From Pseudonocardia sp. (lineage in GTDB: Bacteria > Actinomycetota > Actinomycetes > Mycobacteriales > Pseudonocardiaceae): 64,000 bases of DNA. The position numbers and the translations under genes were made by a program. Under the pieces are notes generated by a model. It saw only the letters and a list, made by a program, of their open reading frames with translations, ran no database searches and was not told the origin of the DNA. Shown here in pieces: positions 26,780-35,435 of this stretch (positions within the stretch are counted from its first letter, which is position 1; every line of letters begins with the position of its first letter). The stretch lies in NCBI RefSeq assembly GCF_029263155.1, contig NZ_JAJCYB010000032.1, positions 1-64,000 of the forward strand, given 5' to 3'.

Positions 26780-28084
26780 CTACGAGCGGTCGACCGGACG
26801 AAGGACGGGCATCCGGCCCCCGATGACGCCGGCTGCCGCGGTGTCGGCCGAACCGACCCAGGCGGCGTAGTGGCGCAACGTCGTTGTGCCGTCGCCATGC
26901 CCCAGCCGGCCGGCCACGGTGCGCAGATCCACGCCCGCGGTGAGCAGCTCCGTCGCGGAGTAGTGCCGCAGCTCCTTGAGCATGGTGTCGACGCCAAGCT
27001 TGGCCACGAGGCGCCCGTAGCGACGAGTGAGCGACGCCGGGTCACGTGGGCTGCTCAGGTCCGGCTTCGCGGAGAACACCCACGTGTGGTCCATCAAGGA
27101 GACGCCGAGCAGCGCGAGCCGGCCTGCGCATTCTTCCCGGTGCTGCCGGAGCAGCTCGACGGTCGGCGCGTCGATCGACACCCGCCGCATCTGGTGCGAC
27201 TTGGTGTCCTTGAGGACCATGCCGTCGTTCGTCCGGACGTAGTTCTCGTCCAGTCGCACGACCCCGGCGGCCAGGTCGATGTCCTCCCACTGGAGTGCGA
27301 CCACCTCGCCCCGGCGGGCGCCGAGCACCGCGGAGAGCCAGACGTAAAGACCCCACTCGGCCGACGAGGTCCAGGCGGCCTCCACGATGCGGGCCATCTG
27401 CTCGCTCGTCGGCGGGCGCGGCTGCGGGCGTGGCTTGGCCGGCGGCCGGACCGACGGCATCGGGTTGAAGCTGATCCATCCCCACCGCACGGCGGCGCTG
27501 CACGCGCCCGACAGGATGGCGTGGATCGAGCGCACGCTCGACGCGGCGTAGGGCTTGCACACGTGCGGTTTGCAGCCGGCGGCCGCGCAGTCGTGCGGCC
27601 CCTTCTCGGCGTGGCGCTCAACGAACGGCTTGCCGTTGCACAGCGCCCTGCACTTCCGGAGCCGGCTGTAGAGCGTCTCCAGCCGTTGCGATGCGTCGCG
27701 CACGAACAGGACCAGCGGGACATCACCGATCGCCGGAACGATGTACATCCGGATCTGCGACTCGTAGGTCATGCGCGTCGTCGCGTCGATCTCGTGCTGG
27801 GCCATCCATCGCTCCAGCAGTGCCCCGACGGTCGCGCGGGTGCGAGCGACCTTCAGCTCGTCGGCGTCGGCCAGCATCCTCGTGCGGAGCTTCTCCGCCG
27901 CCTTGAGCGCCTCACGTTCGGCACGAGGATTGCCCGGGGTCTCAATCGGGACGCTGTCGGTGAGGATGATCCGCTCACCCGTGCTCGGGTCTTCGCCGGC
28001 AGAGACACGCACCTGCACGCGGTCGCGCATCCGGCGGATGTTGCCGCGAGATCGGGCCTTCGCCGGCTCGGAGACAGCGGTCAT
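26780..28084 (-). CDS. int: Tyrosine site-specific integrase
   Basis: A 434-residue phage-type integrase that would insert the element into and, with a partner, excise it from the tRNA-Arg gene. An AP2-like N-terminal arm is followed by a core-binding domain containing a cysteine/histidine insert (CRALC ... CAAAGCKPHVC) that is common in actinomycete integrases. The catalytic residues are visible as GARRGEV (Arg), LRHYSA (His-region Arg), GRLGHGD (His) and LRHYAA (Tyr). Its start lies 114 bases from the tRNA 3' end. Confidence 0.92.
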   Translation of the reverse strand: MTAVSEPAKARSRGNIRRMRDRVQVRVSAGEDPSTGERIILTDSVPIETPGNPRAEREALKAAEKLRTRMLADADELKVARTRATVGALLERWMAQHEIDATTRMTYESQIRMYIVPAIGDVPLVLFVRDASQRLETLYSRLRKCRALCNGKPFVERHAEKGPHDCAAAGCKPHVCKPYAASSVRSIHAILSGACSAAVRWGWISFNPMPSVRPPAKPRPQPRPPTSEQMARIVEAAWTSSAEWGLYVWLSAVLGARRGEVVALQWEDIDLAAGVVRLDENYVRTNDGMVLKDTKSHQMRRVSIDAPTVELLRQHREECAGRLALLGVSLMDHTWVFSAKPDLSSPRDPASLTRRYGRLVAKLGVDTMLKELRHYSATELLTAGVDLRTVAGRLGHGDGTTTLRHYAAWVGSADTAAAGVIGGRMPVLRPVDRS

Positions 28085-28153
28085 GACGCGGAAGCTAGCA
28101 AGGTTCGTGGATCAGACCGTGGATCGAGATCAACTAGCCCAACCGAGAATGAT

Positions 28154-28186
28154 CTAGCCCTGACCGTTCGTGCTGGTCAGGGCTAG
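28154..28186. terminator. Strong hairpin between integrase and tRNA-Arg
   Basis: A perfect 12-bp stem pairs CTAGCCCTGACC (28154-28165) with GGTCAGGGCTAG (28175-28186) around a nine-base loop. It lies just past the 3' end of the leftward tRNA genes and before the integrase start, so it most likely ends the tRNA transcript and shields the integrase gene. Confidence 0.6.
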
Positions 28187-28197
28187 TGTGACGATGG

Positions 28198-28270
28198 TGC
28201 GCCCGAAGGGATTCGAACCCCCAACCTTCTGATCCGTAGTCAGATGCTCTATCCGTTGAGCTACGGGCGC
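28198..28270 (-). tRNA. tRNA-Arg (ACG)
   Basis: The 73-base gene folds as a standard cloverleaf with acceptor stem GCGCCCG/CGGGCGC, anticodon loop ACTACGGA (anticodon ACG) and T-loop TTCGAAT. CCA is not encoded. The gene is intact although the element is inserted at its 3' end, so the element restores the tRNA sequence on integration. Confidence 0.95.
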
Positions 28271-28314
28271 ATGATCTTGAGTTGTACTGCCTCAGCCTAA
28301 CAGCCGAGCCAGGG

Positions 28315-28404
28315 CGGAGGCTCCGGGATTTGAACCCGGGATGGGGGGTTACCCCAAACCGCATTAGCAGTGCGGCGCCATAGACCAGACTAGGCGAAGC
28401 CTCC
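28315..28404 (-). tRNA. tRNA-Ser (GCT)
   Basis: A 90-base tRNA with acceptor stem GGAGGCT/AGCCTCC, anticodon GCT in CTGCTAA, a long variable arm and T-loop TTCAAAT. It is upstream of tRNA-Arg in the same direction with a 44-base gap, so the two are probably one transcript. Confidence 0.95.
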
Positions 28405-28447
28405 CGAAGCCGTTCGACGGTCAGCCTACAAGACCCGCCGGACGGCC

Positions 28448-30418
28448 TCACGACCCCCCGGCCGCGAGAGCCAGGAAGGGGGCCAGTGCGTCGGGGTTCT
28501 GCAGGGCGCCCCTGCTCACGGCGCGGTCGGGGGCCACGCCGGCGAGGATCTTCTTGACGGGCACCTCGCACTTCTTGCCGTTGAGGGTGCGCGGCACGGC
28601 CTCCACGACGACGAACCGGTCCGGCACGTGGCGCGGCGACAGCTCGGAGCGCAGCGCCTTGCGGAGGGCGGGTTCGACGTCCTCCAGCGACGCTCCGGGC
28701 GCCAGCACGAGGAAGCACAGCAACGCGCCCTCGTCCTTCGCTCCGAGCTCGGTGGTGTCGATCACCAGTGCGTCGGCCACCTCCTCGAAGGCCTCCACCA
28801 CCGCGTAGAAGTCGGCCGTACCCATGCGGACGCCACCCCGGTTGAGGGTCGAGTCGCTGCGACCGTAGATCACGTACGAGCCGCGGGGGGTGTGGCGGAC
28901 CCAGTCGCCGTGGCGCCAGACGCCGGGGAACTCGTCGAAGTAGGCCTCGCGCAGGCGAGTGCCCTCGGGGTCGTTCCAGAACATCACCGGCATCGAGGGC
29001 GTGGGTTCGGTGATGACCAGCTCGCCGACCTCGTCGGCGAGCTCCTCGCCCTTCTCGTCGTAGGCGACGACGCGGGCGCCCAGCGCGGCGCACGAGATCT
29101 CGCCCATCCAGACGGGGACGTTCGGCGCGGAGCCGACGAACGCCGCGCACACGTCCGTGCCACCGGAGACCGAGCAGATCTGGATGTGCTCACCCACCGC
29201 GTCGGCGACCCAGCGGAAGCCGTCCTCCGACAGCGGCGCGCCGGTGGAGCCGATGGCGCGCAGCCCGGAGAGGTCGAACTGGTCGCGCGGGCGCAGCCCG
29301 GCCTTGAGCGAGGCCTGGATGTAGGGCGCCGACACCCCGAAGTAGGTGACGCCGTGCCGCTCGGCGAGCTGCCAGAGCGCGCCGAGGTCGGGGTGGCCGG
29401 GGTTGCCGTCGTAGAGCACCACCGTCGACCCGACGAGCAGGCCGCCGATCAGCAGGTTCCACATCATCCAGCCGGTGGTGGTGAACCAGAAGAACCGCTC
29501 GCCCGGGCCGAGCTCCATCTGCAGGCCCAGCGCCTTCATGTGCTCCAGCACGATGCCGCCGTGGCCGTGCACGATGCCCTTCGGTAGCCCGGTGGTGCCG
29601 GAGGAGTAGAGCACCCAGAGCGGGTGGTCGAACGGCACCGGCTCGAACTGCAGCGGGGCGGGCTCGGCCGTGAAGTCGGCCCACGACGTCGTGCCGTCCA
29701 GCGTGGCTCCGTCCTCCACGTACGGGATCAGGACGGTCTGCCGCAGCGTCGGCAGCTGCTCCTGCAGGGCGGTGACGTTCTTGCGGACGTCGTATCGCTT
29801 GCCGCCGTACACGTATCCGTCGACGGCGACGAGGACCACCGGCTCGATCTGTGCGAAGCGATCGTGCACGGCGCGGGGCCCGAAGTCGGGTGAGCAGGAC
29901 GACCAGATCGCGCCGAGACTGGCCGCGGCGAGGAACGCGACGAGCGTCTCGACGGAGTTGGGAGCCAGCGCCACGACCCGGTCGCCGACGCCGACGCCGG
30001 CGCGCACGAGGCCGGCGCGGGCGCGGCCGACGGCGTCACGCAGCTCGGCGTGGGTGACGGTGCGCTCCAGGCCGTCCTCGCGGGCGAACAGCAGGGCGAC
30101 GTCGCCGTCGGCCCGACCGGGTCCGCCGGTCAGCGCGTGCTCGGCGTAGTTGAGGGTGGCGCCGGGGAACCACTGCGCACCCGGCATCTCGCGGGAGCCG
30201 AGCACCGCCGTCCGCTCGCTGTGGAAGCGCACGCCGAGGAACTCCGCCACCGCGGACCAGAACCCGTCGAGATCGTCGACCGACCACCGCTGCAGCGTCG
30301 CGTAGTCGGGGGCGTCCACGCCGCGGTGCTCGCGGACCCACGCGGTGAAGGCGGCGAGGGGGCCGGTGTGGTCGGGATCGGGAGCCCACAGGACGGCGGG
30401 GGCCTCGGCGGCAGACAT
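28448..30418 (-). CDS. aacS: Acetoacetyl-CoA synthetase (acetoacetate-CoA ligase)
   Basis: A 656-residue acyl-adenylate-forming enzyme that would activate acetoacetate with CoA and ATP for ketone-body use or polymer and sterol precursor supply. The AMP-binding signature is YSSGTTGLPKGIVHGHGG, followed by FGVSAPY and SVSGGTD. The C-terminal catalytic lysine region is TLNGKKCEVPVKK. The N-terminal segment with ATLNYAEHAL is diagnostic of acetoacetyl-CoA rather than acetyl-CoA synthetases. ATG 30418 is used; an earlier ATG at 30430 is possible. Confidence 0.88.
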   Translation of the reverse strand: MSAAEAPAVLWAPDPDHTGPLAAFTAWVREHRGVDAPDYATLQRWSVDDLDGFWSAVAEFLGVRFHSERTAVLGSREMPGAQWFPGATLNYAEHALTGGPGRADGDVALLFAREDGLERTVTHAELRDAVGRARAGLVRAGVGVGDRVVALAPNSVETLVAFLAAASLGAIWSSCSPDFGPRAVHDRFAQIEPVVLVAVDGYVYGGKRYDVRKNVTALQEQLPTLRQTVLIPYVEDGATLDGTTSWADFTAEPAPLQFEPVPFDHPLWVLYSSGTTGLPKGIVHGHGGIVLEHMKALGLQMELGPGERFFWFTTTGWMMWNLLIGGLLVGSTVVLYDGNPGHPDLGALWQLAERHGVTYFGVSAPYIQASLKAGLRPRDQFDLSGLRAIGSTGAPLSEDGFRWVADAVGEHIQICSVSGGTDVCAAFVGSAPNVPVWMGEISCAALGARVVAYDEKGEELADEVGELVITEPTPSMPVMFWNDPEGTRLREAYFDEFPGVWRHGDWVRHTPRGSYVIYGRSDSTLNRGGVRMGTADFYAVVEAFEEVADALVIDTTELGAKDEGALLCFLVLAPGASLEDVEPALRKALRSELSPRHVPDRFVVVEAVPRTLNGKKCEVPVKKILAGVAPDRAVSRGALQNPDALAPFLALAAGGS

Positions 30419-30563
30419 GCGGGCCAGCATGCAATCCCGTGCCCCGGTTGCGCCAGTGGCGGTGCCACACACCACCGGCTCGGAAGATGGACGTGATCGA
30501 CGGGCGAGGAGTCAGGGTGACCCCGACTCGCGCGCACGCAAACCCCGACTCGCGGGGTGGGTG

Positions 30564-31262
30564 TCAGCGCAGGTGCGAGTCGAACCAGTTCAGGGTCCGC
30601 TGCCAGGCGTCGGCCGCGGCGTCCGGGTCGGCGTCGAAGCGGTAGCCCGTGCGGGGGTAGACGACGAGGTCGGTGGCCTGCTCGGACTTCGCGGCGGCGT
30701 CACGGAGCAGGTCGATCTCCCCGGCCCGCTCGCCCTCCGCGTCCTCGCCGTAGATGCCCAGCCACGGGCAGGTGAGGCCGGGGGCGGCGTCGACGAGTGC
30801 GGGCAGGCCGCCCGCCGGCGTGTCCACGATCCCCTCGCCCGCCACCGTGACCGCCGCGCCCAACGTGCGCTTCGCCGCGACGAGGAGCGCGACCGACCCA
30901 CCGAGGTCGAACCCGATCACGCCCATGCGGTCGGAGGCGATGTCGTGGTCGGCGAGCCAGCCGAACGCGGTGTCGGTGTCGGCCATGACCTGGCCGCCCT
31001 CGAGCCGGTCGACCTGCTCCTGCACCTGGCCGTCGTCGCCGTCGAGGACGTCGGCACCGTCGCGGTGGTAGAGATGGGGGGCGACGGCGAGCCAGCCGTC
31101 GCTCGCGAGGCCGCTGACCAGGCCGCGGACGGTGTCGGTGACGCCGCGCGCCTCGTGCAGCACCACGATCCCGCCGCGGACCGAACTCACCGGGCCCGCG
31201 ATGGTGAGCCGCAACTCGCTGCCGTCGACCAGAGGAACGGTCTCCGTGCGGATGTCGGTCAT
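30564..31262 (-). CDS. Dienelactone hydrolase-like protein lacking catalytic Cys and His
   Basis: A 232-residue alpha/beta-hydrolase fold protein of the DLH family. The glutamate of the family is kept (HEARG, E37) and so is the acidic residue region in YGEDAE. The nucleophile position in GFDLGG has aspartate (D119) instead of cysteine, and the usual GHGF motif reads TGYRF (Y207 in place of histidine). It is therefore probably not a normal hydrolase. It may bind a ligand, or use a different chemistry. It is divergent from the aminotransferase gene. Confidence 0.75.
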   Translation of the reverse strand: MTDIRTETVPLVDGSELRLTIAGPVSSVRGGIVVLHEARGVTDTVRGLVSGLASDGWLAVAPHLYHRDGADVLDGDDGQVQEQVDRLEGGQVMADTDTAFGWLADHDIASDRMGVIGFDLGGSVALLVAAKRTLGAAVTVAGEGIVDTPAGGLPALVDAAPGLTCPWLGIYGEDAEGERAGEIDLLRDAAAKSEQATDLVVYPRTGYRFDADPDAAADAWQRTLNWFDSHLR

Positions 31263-31310
31263 TCCCACAGCGTGGCATGACTGTTCCGATCGGACCTGAC
31301 CGGGCACCTT

Positions 31311-32375
31311 ATGGTGACGAGCGTGACGACGATCCGCCCCGACCTCGACGGCCTACCCGCCTACGTCCCCGGCCGCGCCGTCCCGGGAGCGATCAAGCTG
31401 GCCAGCAACGAGGTGCCGCTGCCGCCGACCGCGCCGGTGCTGGCCGCGATCGCGGAGGCCGCGGCGGGGGGCAACCGCTACCCCGACCTCGCGACCGTCG
31501 CACTGACCGCACGGCTCGCGCAGGCACTGGGCGTCGACGCGTCCCGGATCGCGACCGGCTGCGGCTCGGTGAGCATCTGCCAGCAGCTCGTACAGGCCAC
31601 CTGCCTCGCGCCCGGCGACGAGGTGCTCTTCGCCTGGCGCTCGTTCGAGGCCTACCCGATCGTCACGCAGATCGGCGGGGCCACGGCCCGGACCGTGCCG
31701 CTGGACGGCGACCTTCGCCACGACCTCGACGCGATGGCCGCGGCCGTCGGCCCGCAGACGCGACTGGTCATGGTGTGCAGCCCCAACAACCCCACCGGCA
31801 CCGTCGTCACCCGCGCGGAGATGGAGCGCTTCCTCGCCGCCGTCGGCCCGGACGTGATCGTCGCGCTGGACGAGGCCTACCACGAGTACGTCACCGACCC
31901 GGACGCCGTCGACGGCCTCACGCTGCTCGACGCGCACCCGAACCTCGTGGTGCTGCGCACGTTCTCCAAGGCCTACCGGCTCGCCGCACTGCGGGTGGGG
32001 TACGCGATCGCGGCGCCGGAGGTGGCCACGGCGCTGCGCAAGGTGTGCGCGCCGTTCAGCGTCAGCTCGGTGGCGCAGGCCGCGGCGATCGCGGCGCTCG
32101 ACGACGCCGACGCGCTGCTCGCTGCCTGCCCCGAGGTGGTCTCCGAGCGGGTGCGGGTGCGCGACGCGCTGGTCGCCGCCGGCTTCCGGGTGCCGCCGTC
32201 GCAGGCCAACTTCATCTGGCTGGCCCTGGGTCAGCTCACCGCCGACTTCGCCGCCCACTGCCTGGAGCACAAGGTCATCGTGCGGCCGTTCCATCCGGAC
32301 GGGGTGCGGGTGACGGTGTCGTCGGTCGTGGAGAACGACGCGTTCCTCGCGGCGGCGTCGGCCTTCGCGCCCTGA
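31311..32375 (+). CDS. pat: PLP-dependent aminotransferase, aromatic amino acid/histidinol-phosphate type
   Basis: A 354-residue fold-type I aminotransferase. The PLP-binding lysine is in TFSKAYRLAALRVGY, with CSPNNPTGT and the substrate-orienting DEAYHEY upstream. Length and motifs fit actinobacterial Pat (aromatic amino acid aminotransferase), closely related to HisC. No his genes are nearby, which favours Pat. A GTG at 31323 is an alternative start. Confidence 0.82.
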   Translation: MVTSVTTIRPDLDGLPAYVPGRAVPGAIKLASNEVPLPPTAPVLAAIAEAAAGGNRYPDLATVALTARLAQALGVDASRIATGCGSVSICQQLVQATCLAPGDEVLFAWRSFEAYPIVTQIGGATARTVPLDGDLRHDLDAMAAAVGPQTRLVMVCSPNNPTGTVVTRAEMERFLAAVGPDVIVALDEAYHEYVTDPDAVDGLTLLDAHPNLVVLRTFSKAYRLAALRVGYAIAAPEVATALRKVCAPFSVSSVAQAAAIAALDDADALLAACPEVVSERVRVRDALVAAGFRVPPSQANFIWLALGQLTADFAAHCLEHKVIVRPFHPDGVRVTVSSVVENDAFLAAASAFAP

Positions 32376-32703
32376 CGAGCACCCCTCCCGTCAGGGCAGG
32401 AAGACAGCAGTCGCGCGGCTGCCGTCTCGCCACCGGATCGGCGCGGCCCGGCAGACAGCTGCCGAGGGCGGTCGCACCCGTCCGACCCGCCACCGGTCGG
32501 GCACGGCGGAGACCGCGATGTCTCACTCGATCGAGCCGTGGCCGGTCCGGGTTGATCGGCGCTTCGGAACCCGGAGCCGCACACGCCACGCCACCCGGTT
32601 CCAAGACGACGATCATGAAGCTTCGCGACGCCCCGCGCTGCAGGTTCACGGACCGCGCCGGCACCCGGATCGACATCCCACCGTGACCCGGGTGTGCGGT
32701 TCA
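32376..32703. other. Intergenic region
   Basis: About 330 bases between the aminotransferase and the DUF4870 gene. The frames that cross it have no ribosome binding site and atypical composition. No RNA gene or clear hairpin is seen; it probably carries the promoter of the next gene. Confidence 0.4.
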
Positions 32704-33126
32704 ATGGACGCCGTGAGCTCCTACCCGCCGTCCGAGCCCCCGCCATCCGGATCGTGGCCCCCGCAGCCCCACGGAGACTCCGGCGGGATCGTCGGCGCCG
32801 ACGACCGCAACTGGGCGGTGGCCGGGCACATCGGCAGCATCCTCACCGCGTGGGTGGCGCTCGGCCTGATCGCGCCGCTGATCGTGCTGCTGGCCCGCGG
32901 CGGCACGTCGGCGTGGGTACGCAGGCACGCCGTCGAGTCGCTGAACTTCCAGATCAACGCCGCGGTCTGGGGGATCATCTGCTGGATTCTCGTGATCACC
33001 CTCGTGCTGAGCCCGCTGGCGCTGGTCTACGTGATCTTCTACCTCATCGTCGTGATCACGGCGACGGCACGGGCCTCAGCCGGTCGGGAGTACCGCTACC
33101 CGTTCACGGTCCGCGTCATCAGCTGA
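32704..33126 (+). CDS. DUF4870 family membrane protein
   Basis: A 140-residue protein with a proline-rich N-terminus and three hydrophobic helices (about 45-65, 85-110 and the 105-125 segment). The motif FQINAAVWGIICW and the RHAVESLNFQ turn before it are typical of DUF4870 (Tic20-like) proteins. No enzymatic role is known. The start at ATG 32704 lacks a strong Shine-Dalgarno sequence. Confidence 0.75.
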   Translation: MDAVSSYPPSEPPPSGSWPPQPHGDSGGIVGADDRNWAVAGHIGSILTAWVALGLIAPLIVLLARGGTSAWVRRHAVESLNFQINAAVWGIICWILVITLVLSPLALVYVIFYLIVVITATARASAGREYRYPFTVRVIS

Positions 33127-33135
33127 GACGCGAGC

Positions 33136-33162
33136 GGCCCGGCCCCACCGTGGGGCCGGGCC
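33136..33162. terminator. Bidirectional hairpin terminator
   Basis: A perfect 12-bp GC-rich stem, GGCCCGGCCCCA with TGGGGCCGGGCC around a CCG loop, lies between the convergent stops of the DUF4870 and GlsB-like genes. Confidence 0.7.
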
Positions 33163-33181
33163 GTCGTGTGGACGGGGGTCG

Positions 33182-33454
33182 TCAGCTGCGGACGCCGCGC
33201 CGACCGTAGATGCCGGCGACGACGGACACGCCGATCGCGGCCACGATGATCTGGATGATCAGTTCGATCCAGTCGATGCCGTTCGTGTCGGCGACACCGA
33301 AGGCCCGGGCGATGAAGGTCCCGATGAAGGCGGCGACGATACCGACGAGGATGGTCAGCCAGATCGGGATGTTCTGCTTCCCGGGTGCCACCAGCCGGCC
33401 GACGAAGCCGAGGATGGCACCGATGATGATGGCCTGGATGATGTTGATGATCAC
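33182..33454 (-). CDS. GlsB/YeaQ/YmgE-family small membrane protein
   Basis: A 90-residue protein with three hydrophobic helices and glycine-rich turns (IIGAILGFVGRLVAPG, ILVGIVAAFIG), the pattern of transglycosylase-associated or GlsB stress proteins. It starts at a GTG at 33454. The role in envelope stress is known only for the family. Confidence 0.8.
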   Translation of the reverse strand: MIINIIQAIIIGAILGFVGRLVAPGKQNIPIWLTILVGIVAAFIGTFIARAFGVADTNGIDWIELIIQIIVAAIGVSVVAGIYGRRGVRS

Positions 33455-33613
33455 TGCGGTCTCCCACTTGTAGGGCGAGCCGAGCCCCTCACGACCCGCG
33501 TGGGCACTGGATAGCACGACCCGGCCCCGGCGGACGCCACCGAAAGGCGGAACCACCCCGAAGCGTTACCCGACCGATGACACCCGTTCAGCCCCCGGCC
33601 TCCCACACTGGTA

Positions 33614-34345
33614 TCACGGCTCCAGGACGTAGCCCGCGCCGCGGACGGTCCGGATCCGCTCCGGCCCGATCTTGCGCCGGAGGTAGGAGATGTAGACCTG
33701 CACGAGGTTCGCCGACGCCGGTTCGGACCACACCTCGCGCGCGAGGCGGTCAGGGGCCACGACCTCGCCGGGCGCGGCCAGCATCGCCATCAGGAGCGCG
33801 TACTCGGTGGGCGAGAGCGACACCTGCTGCCCGTCCACCGCGACGTCGCCGAACTCGGTGTCGACGACCAGCTCGCCGTGCCGCAGCACCGCGTGGTCGA
33901 TCGCCGGACCGAGCCGCAGCCGTAACCGGATGCGCGCGGCCAGCTCGTCGACGGCGAACGGCCGGAGCAGGTAGTCGTCGCGGTCGCCGCGCAGCAGGCG
34001 CAGCAGCGCGGCTCGGCGCTCACGCGGAGTGACCGCGATGACCGGCACGTTCGGCGCCTCGTGCTGCACCGCCGCGAGCACCGCGGACTGGTCCGGGCCG
34101 GGCAGTTCGACGTCGAGGACGACGAGCGCGGGGTCGCGGGCGCGGACGGCGTCGAGGACGCCGATACCGTCCCCGACTGCGCTGACACTGACCCCGTCGG
34201 AACGGAGCGAGCGCAGCACGGAGGCTGACGCGGCCGTGGGAGGCAGCGCCAGCAGGACGTGATCTGCGGGGGGCGCAGGCATACGCGCATGCGGGATCAC
34301 AGGCACGTACGTGGACGCACCCCCCGGGGGAGCAGCGGGGAGCAT
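33614..34345 (-). CDS. OmpR-like response regulator with degenerate receiver
   Basis: A protein of up to 243 residues (an internal ATG at 34282 is an alternative start). The receiver keeps the phosphorylatable aspartate (VVLDVELPG, D78) and the switch threonine (T106). It lacks the N-terminal acidic pair (VLLALPPT instead of VDDD) and has arginine for the conserved lysine (YLLRPF, R128). The C-terminal winged helix ends with VRGAGYVLEP and is normal. No histidine kinase is adjacent, so it may be an orphan regulator working without classical phosphorylation. Confidence 0.8.
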   Translation of the reverse strand: MLPAAPPGGASTYVPVIPHARMPAPPADHVLLALPPTAASASVLRSLRSDGVSVSAVGDGIGVLDAVRARDPALVVLDVELPGPDQSAVLAAVQHEAPNVPVIAVTPRERRAALLRLLRGDRDDYLLRPFAVDELAARIRLRLRLGPAIDHAVLRHGELVVDTEFGDVAVDGQQVSLSPTEYALLMAMLAAPGEVVAPDRLAREVWSEPASANLVQVYISYLRRKIGPERIRTVRGAGYVLEP

Positions 34346-34588
34346 CGCGGGTCACTGTAGCCCCATCCCGGGGCGCAATAACAATCCGCTAACGGAGCGA
34401 AATCACCCCTTCGTGATCCGGTCGTGACGCAGAGCTGAGAACTCTGCTGGGCCGAACGGAGCACCGATCCCCGCCGAAGGGCGCGAAAGTGGACGATCCG
34501 GCGCGTCCTGGCGACCTGTGGGCGCCCGCACGCAACCCGCGCTCTCAGGTTCGCCGATGACCGGGTGGGATCTTCCTAAGGTCCCCCC

Positions 34589-35368
34589 ATGCCACGGAAA
34601 CCCTCCGCTGCGATCCCGCGTTCGGAGACCACCGCCGAGCTGATCGCCCGGATCAGCGCCGAGCGGGACGCTCCCCCGTCGCCCGGCCATTCCTCCGCGG
34701 GCCGCTCGCGGGCCGGCGTCCTGGACGCCCCCGAGGTGACCCGCCGGCCGACGACGCGGGGCGCCGGGCTGCCCCGCCAACGCAGTGCAGCCGACACCCG
34801 CCGGTCGCGAACCGCCGAAGAACGGCCGAAGCCGCCCGCACTCCCCCGCCCGCGCGACGCCGGGCGCGTGACCGACCTCCCGACCCGTCCCGATCGCGAT
34901 CGCCCCGACCGCGACGTCCGGACCGGACCCCCGAGCGGTCGCCGGGCGTTGCGGAGCGTGGTCGCCGATGACGTCGATCCCGGGCCCGAGCCCGACGACA
35001 CCCCGACGGTGGTCATCGGCTACCTCGAGCCGATCGCACCGCGGAAGCGCAGCCTCGCACGCCGGTTCGCGGCACCCGCCATCGCGACCGCGGCGCTGAT
35101 CGGCATCAGCATCGCGATCGCGCAGGGCTTCACGTTCCCCGGCTACACCGACCCCGCCGACGCGACGCCGGCCGTGCTCGTGGACGCGCCGGCGCCGGAC
35201 CCTGCCCCGACCGGGCCGACCGTGCCCGCGCCCGCGGACTCGGCCCCCGCCGACCCGGCGGCCGAGGATGCGGGCGTCGCCGAACCGGCCGACGAGCCCG
35301 CAGCGGATCCCCAGTCCGACGTGACCGTGACCGACGCCGCGGTGCCCGCGGACGACTACTCCTACTGA
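34589..35368 (+). CDS. Single-pass membrane protein of unknown function
   Basis: A 259-residue protein: a disordered, arginine- and proline-rich cytoplasmic part (1-165), one transmembrane helix at about 170-190 (IATAALIGISIAIAQGF) and an acidic Ala/Pro/Asp-rich external tail. No domain is recognised. It is divergent from the response regulator with a 243-bp gap. It could be an envelope-associated protein. Confidence 0.6.
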   Translation: MPRKPSAAIPRSETTAELIARISAERDAPPSPGHSSAGRSRAGVLDAPEVTRRPTTRGAGLPRQRSAADTRRSRTAEERPKPPALPRPRDAGRVTDLPTRPDRDRPDRDVRTGPPSGRRALRSVVADDVDPGPEPDDTPTVVIGYLEPIAPRKRSLARRFAAPAIATAALIGISIAIAQGFTFPGYTDPADATPAVLVDAPAPDPAPTGPTVPAPADSAPADPAAEDAGVAEPADEPAADPQSDVTVTDAAVPADDYSY

Positions 35369-35393
35369 CCGCCCCCGATCCCCGTAGCGGATC

Positions 35394-35430
35394 CTCGTCC
35401 CGCCCGGCGCTCCCCACCGGGCGGGACGAG
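35394..35430. terminator. Bidirectional hairpin terminator
   Basis: A perfect 14-bp stem (CTCGTCCCGCCCGG with its complement) around a nine-base loop, placed between the convergent membrane-protein gene and the small basic-protein gene. Confidence 0.7.
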
Positions 35431-35435
35431 TGCGG

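Larger units (their letters stand above)
1..28207. mobile_element. Integrated conjugative/mobilizable element, right part (left end outside window)
   Basis: The stretch holds a tyrosine integrase next to the 3' end of a tRNA-Arg gene, an HTH/excisionase-like gene, a MobF relaxase, a VirD4/TraG-type coupling protein and typical actinobacterial plasmid genes (DUF2637, DUF4913, WhiB). It also carries a helicase/methyltransferase/nuclease cargo. The right boundary is inferred to lie in the tRNA-Arg 3' half at about 28198-28230. I could not find a second copy of that tRNA segment in the window, so the left attachment site must lie further left. No VirB4 or VirB6 homologue is visible, so self-transfer cannot be claimed. 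Confidence 0.8.

Noticed and set aside
30521..30554. Short direct repeat CCCCGACTCGCG (30521-30532 and 30543-30554) between two minus-strand genes
   Set aside because: Only two copies, 12 bases long and GC-rich; too little to call a repeat family or operator.
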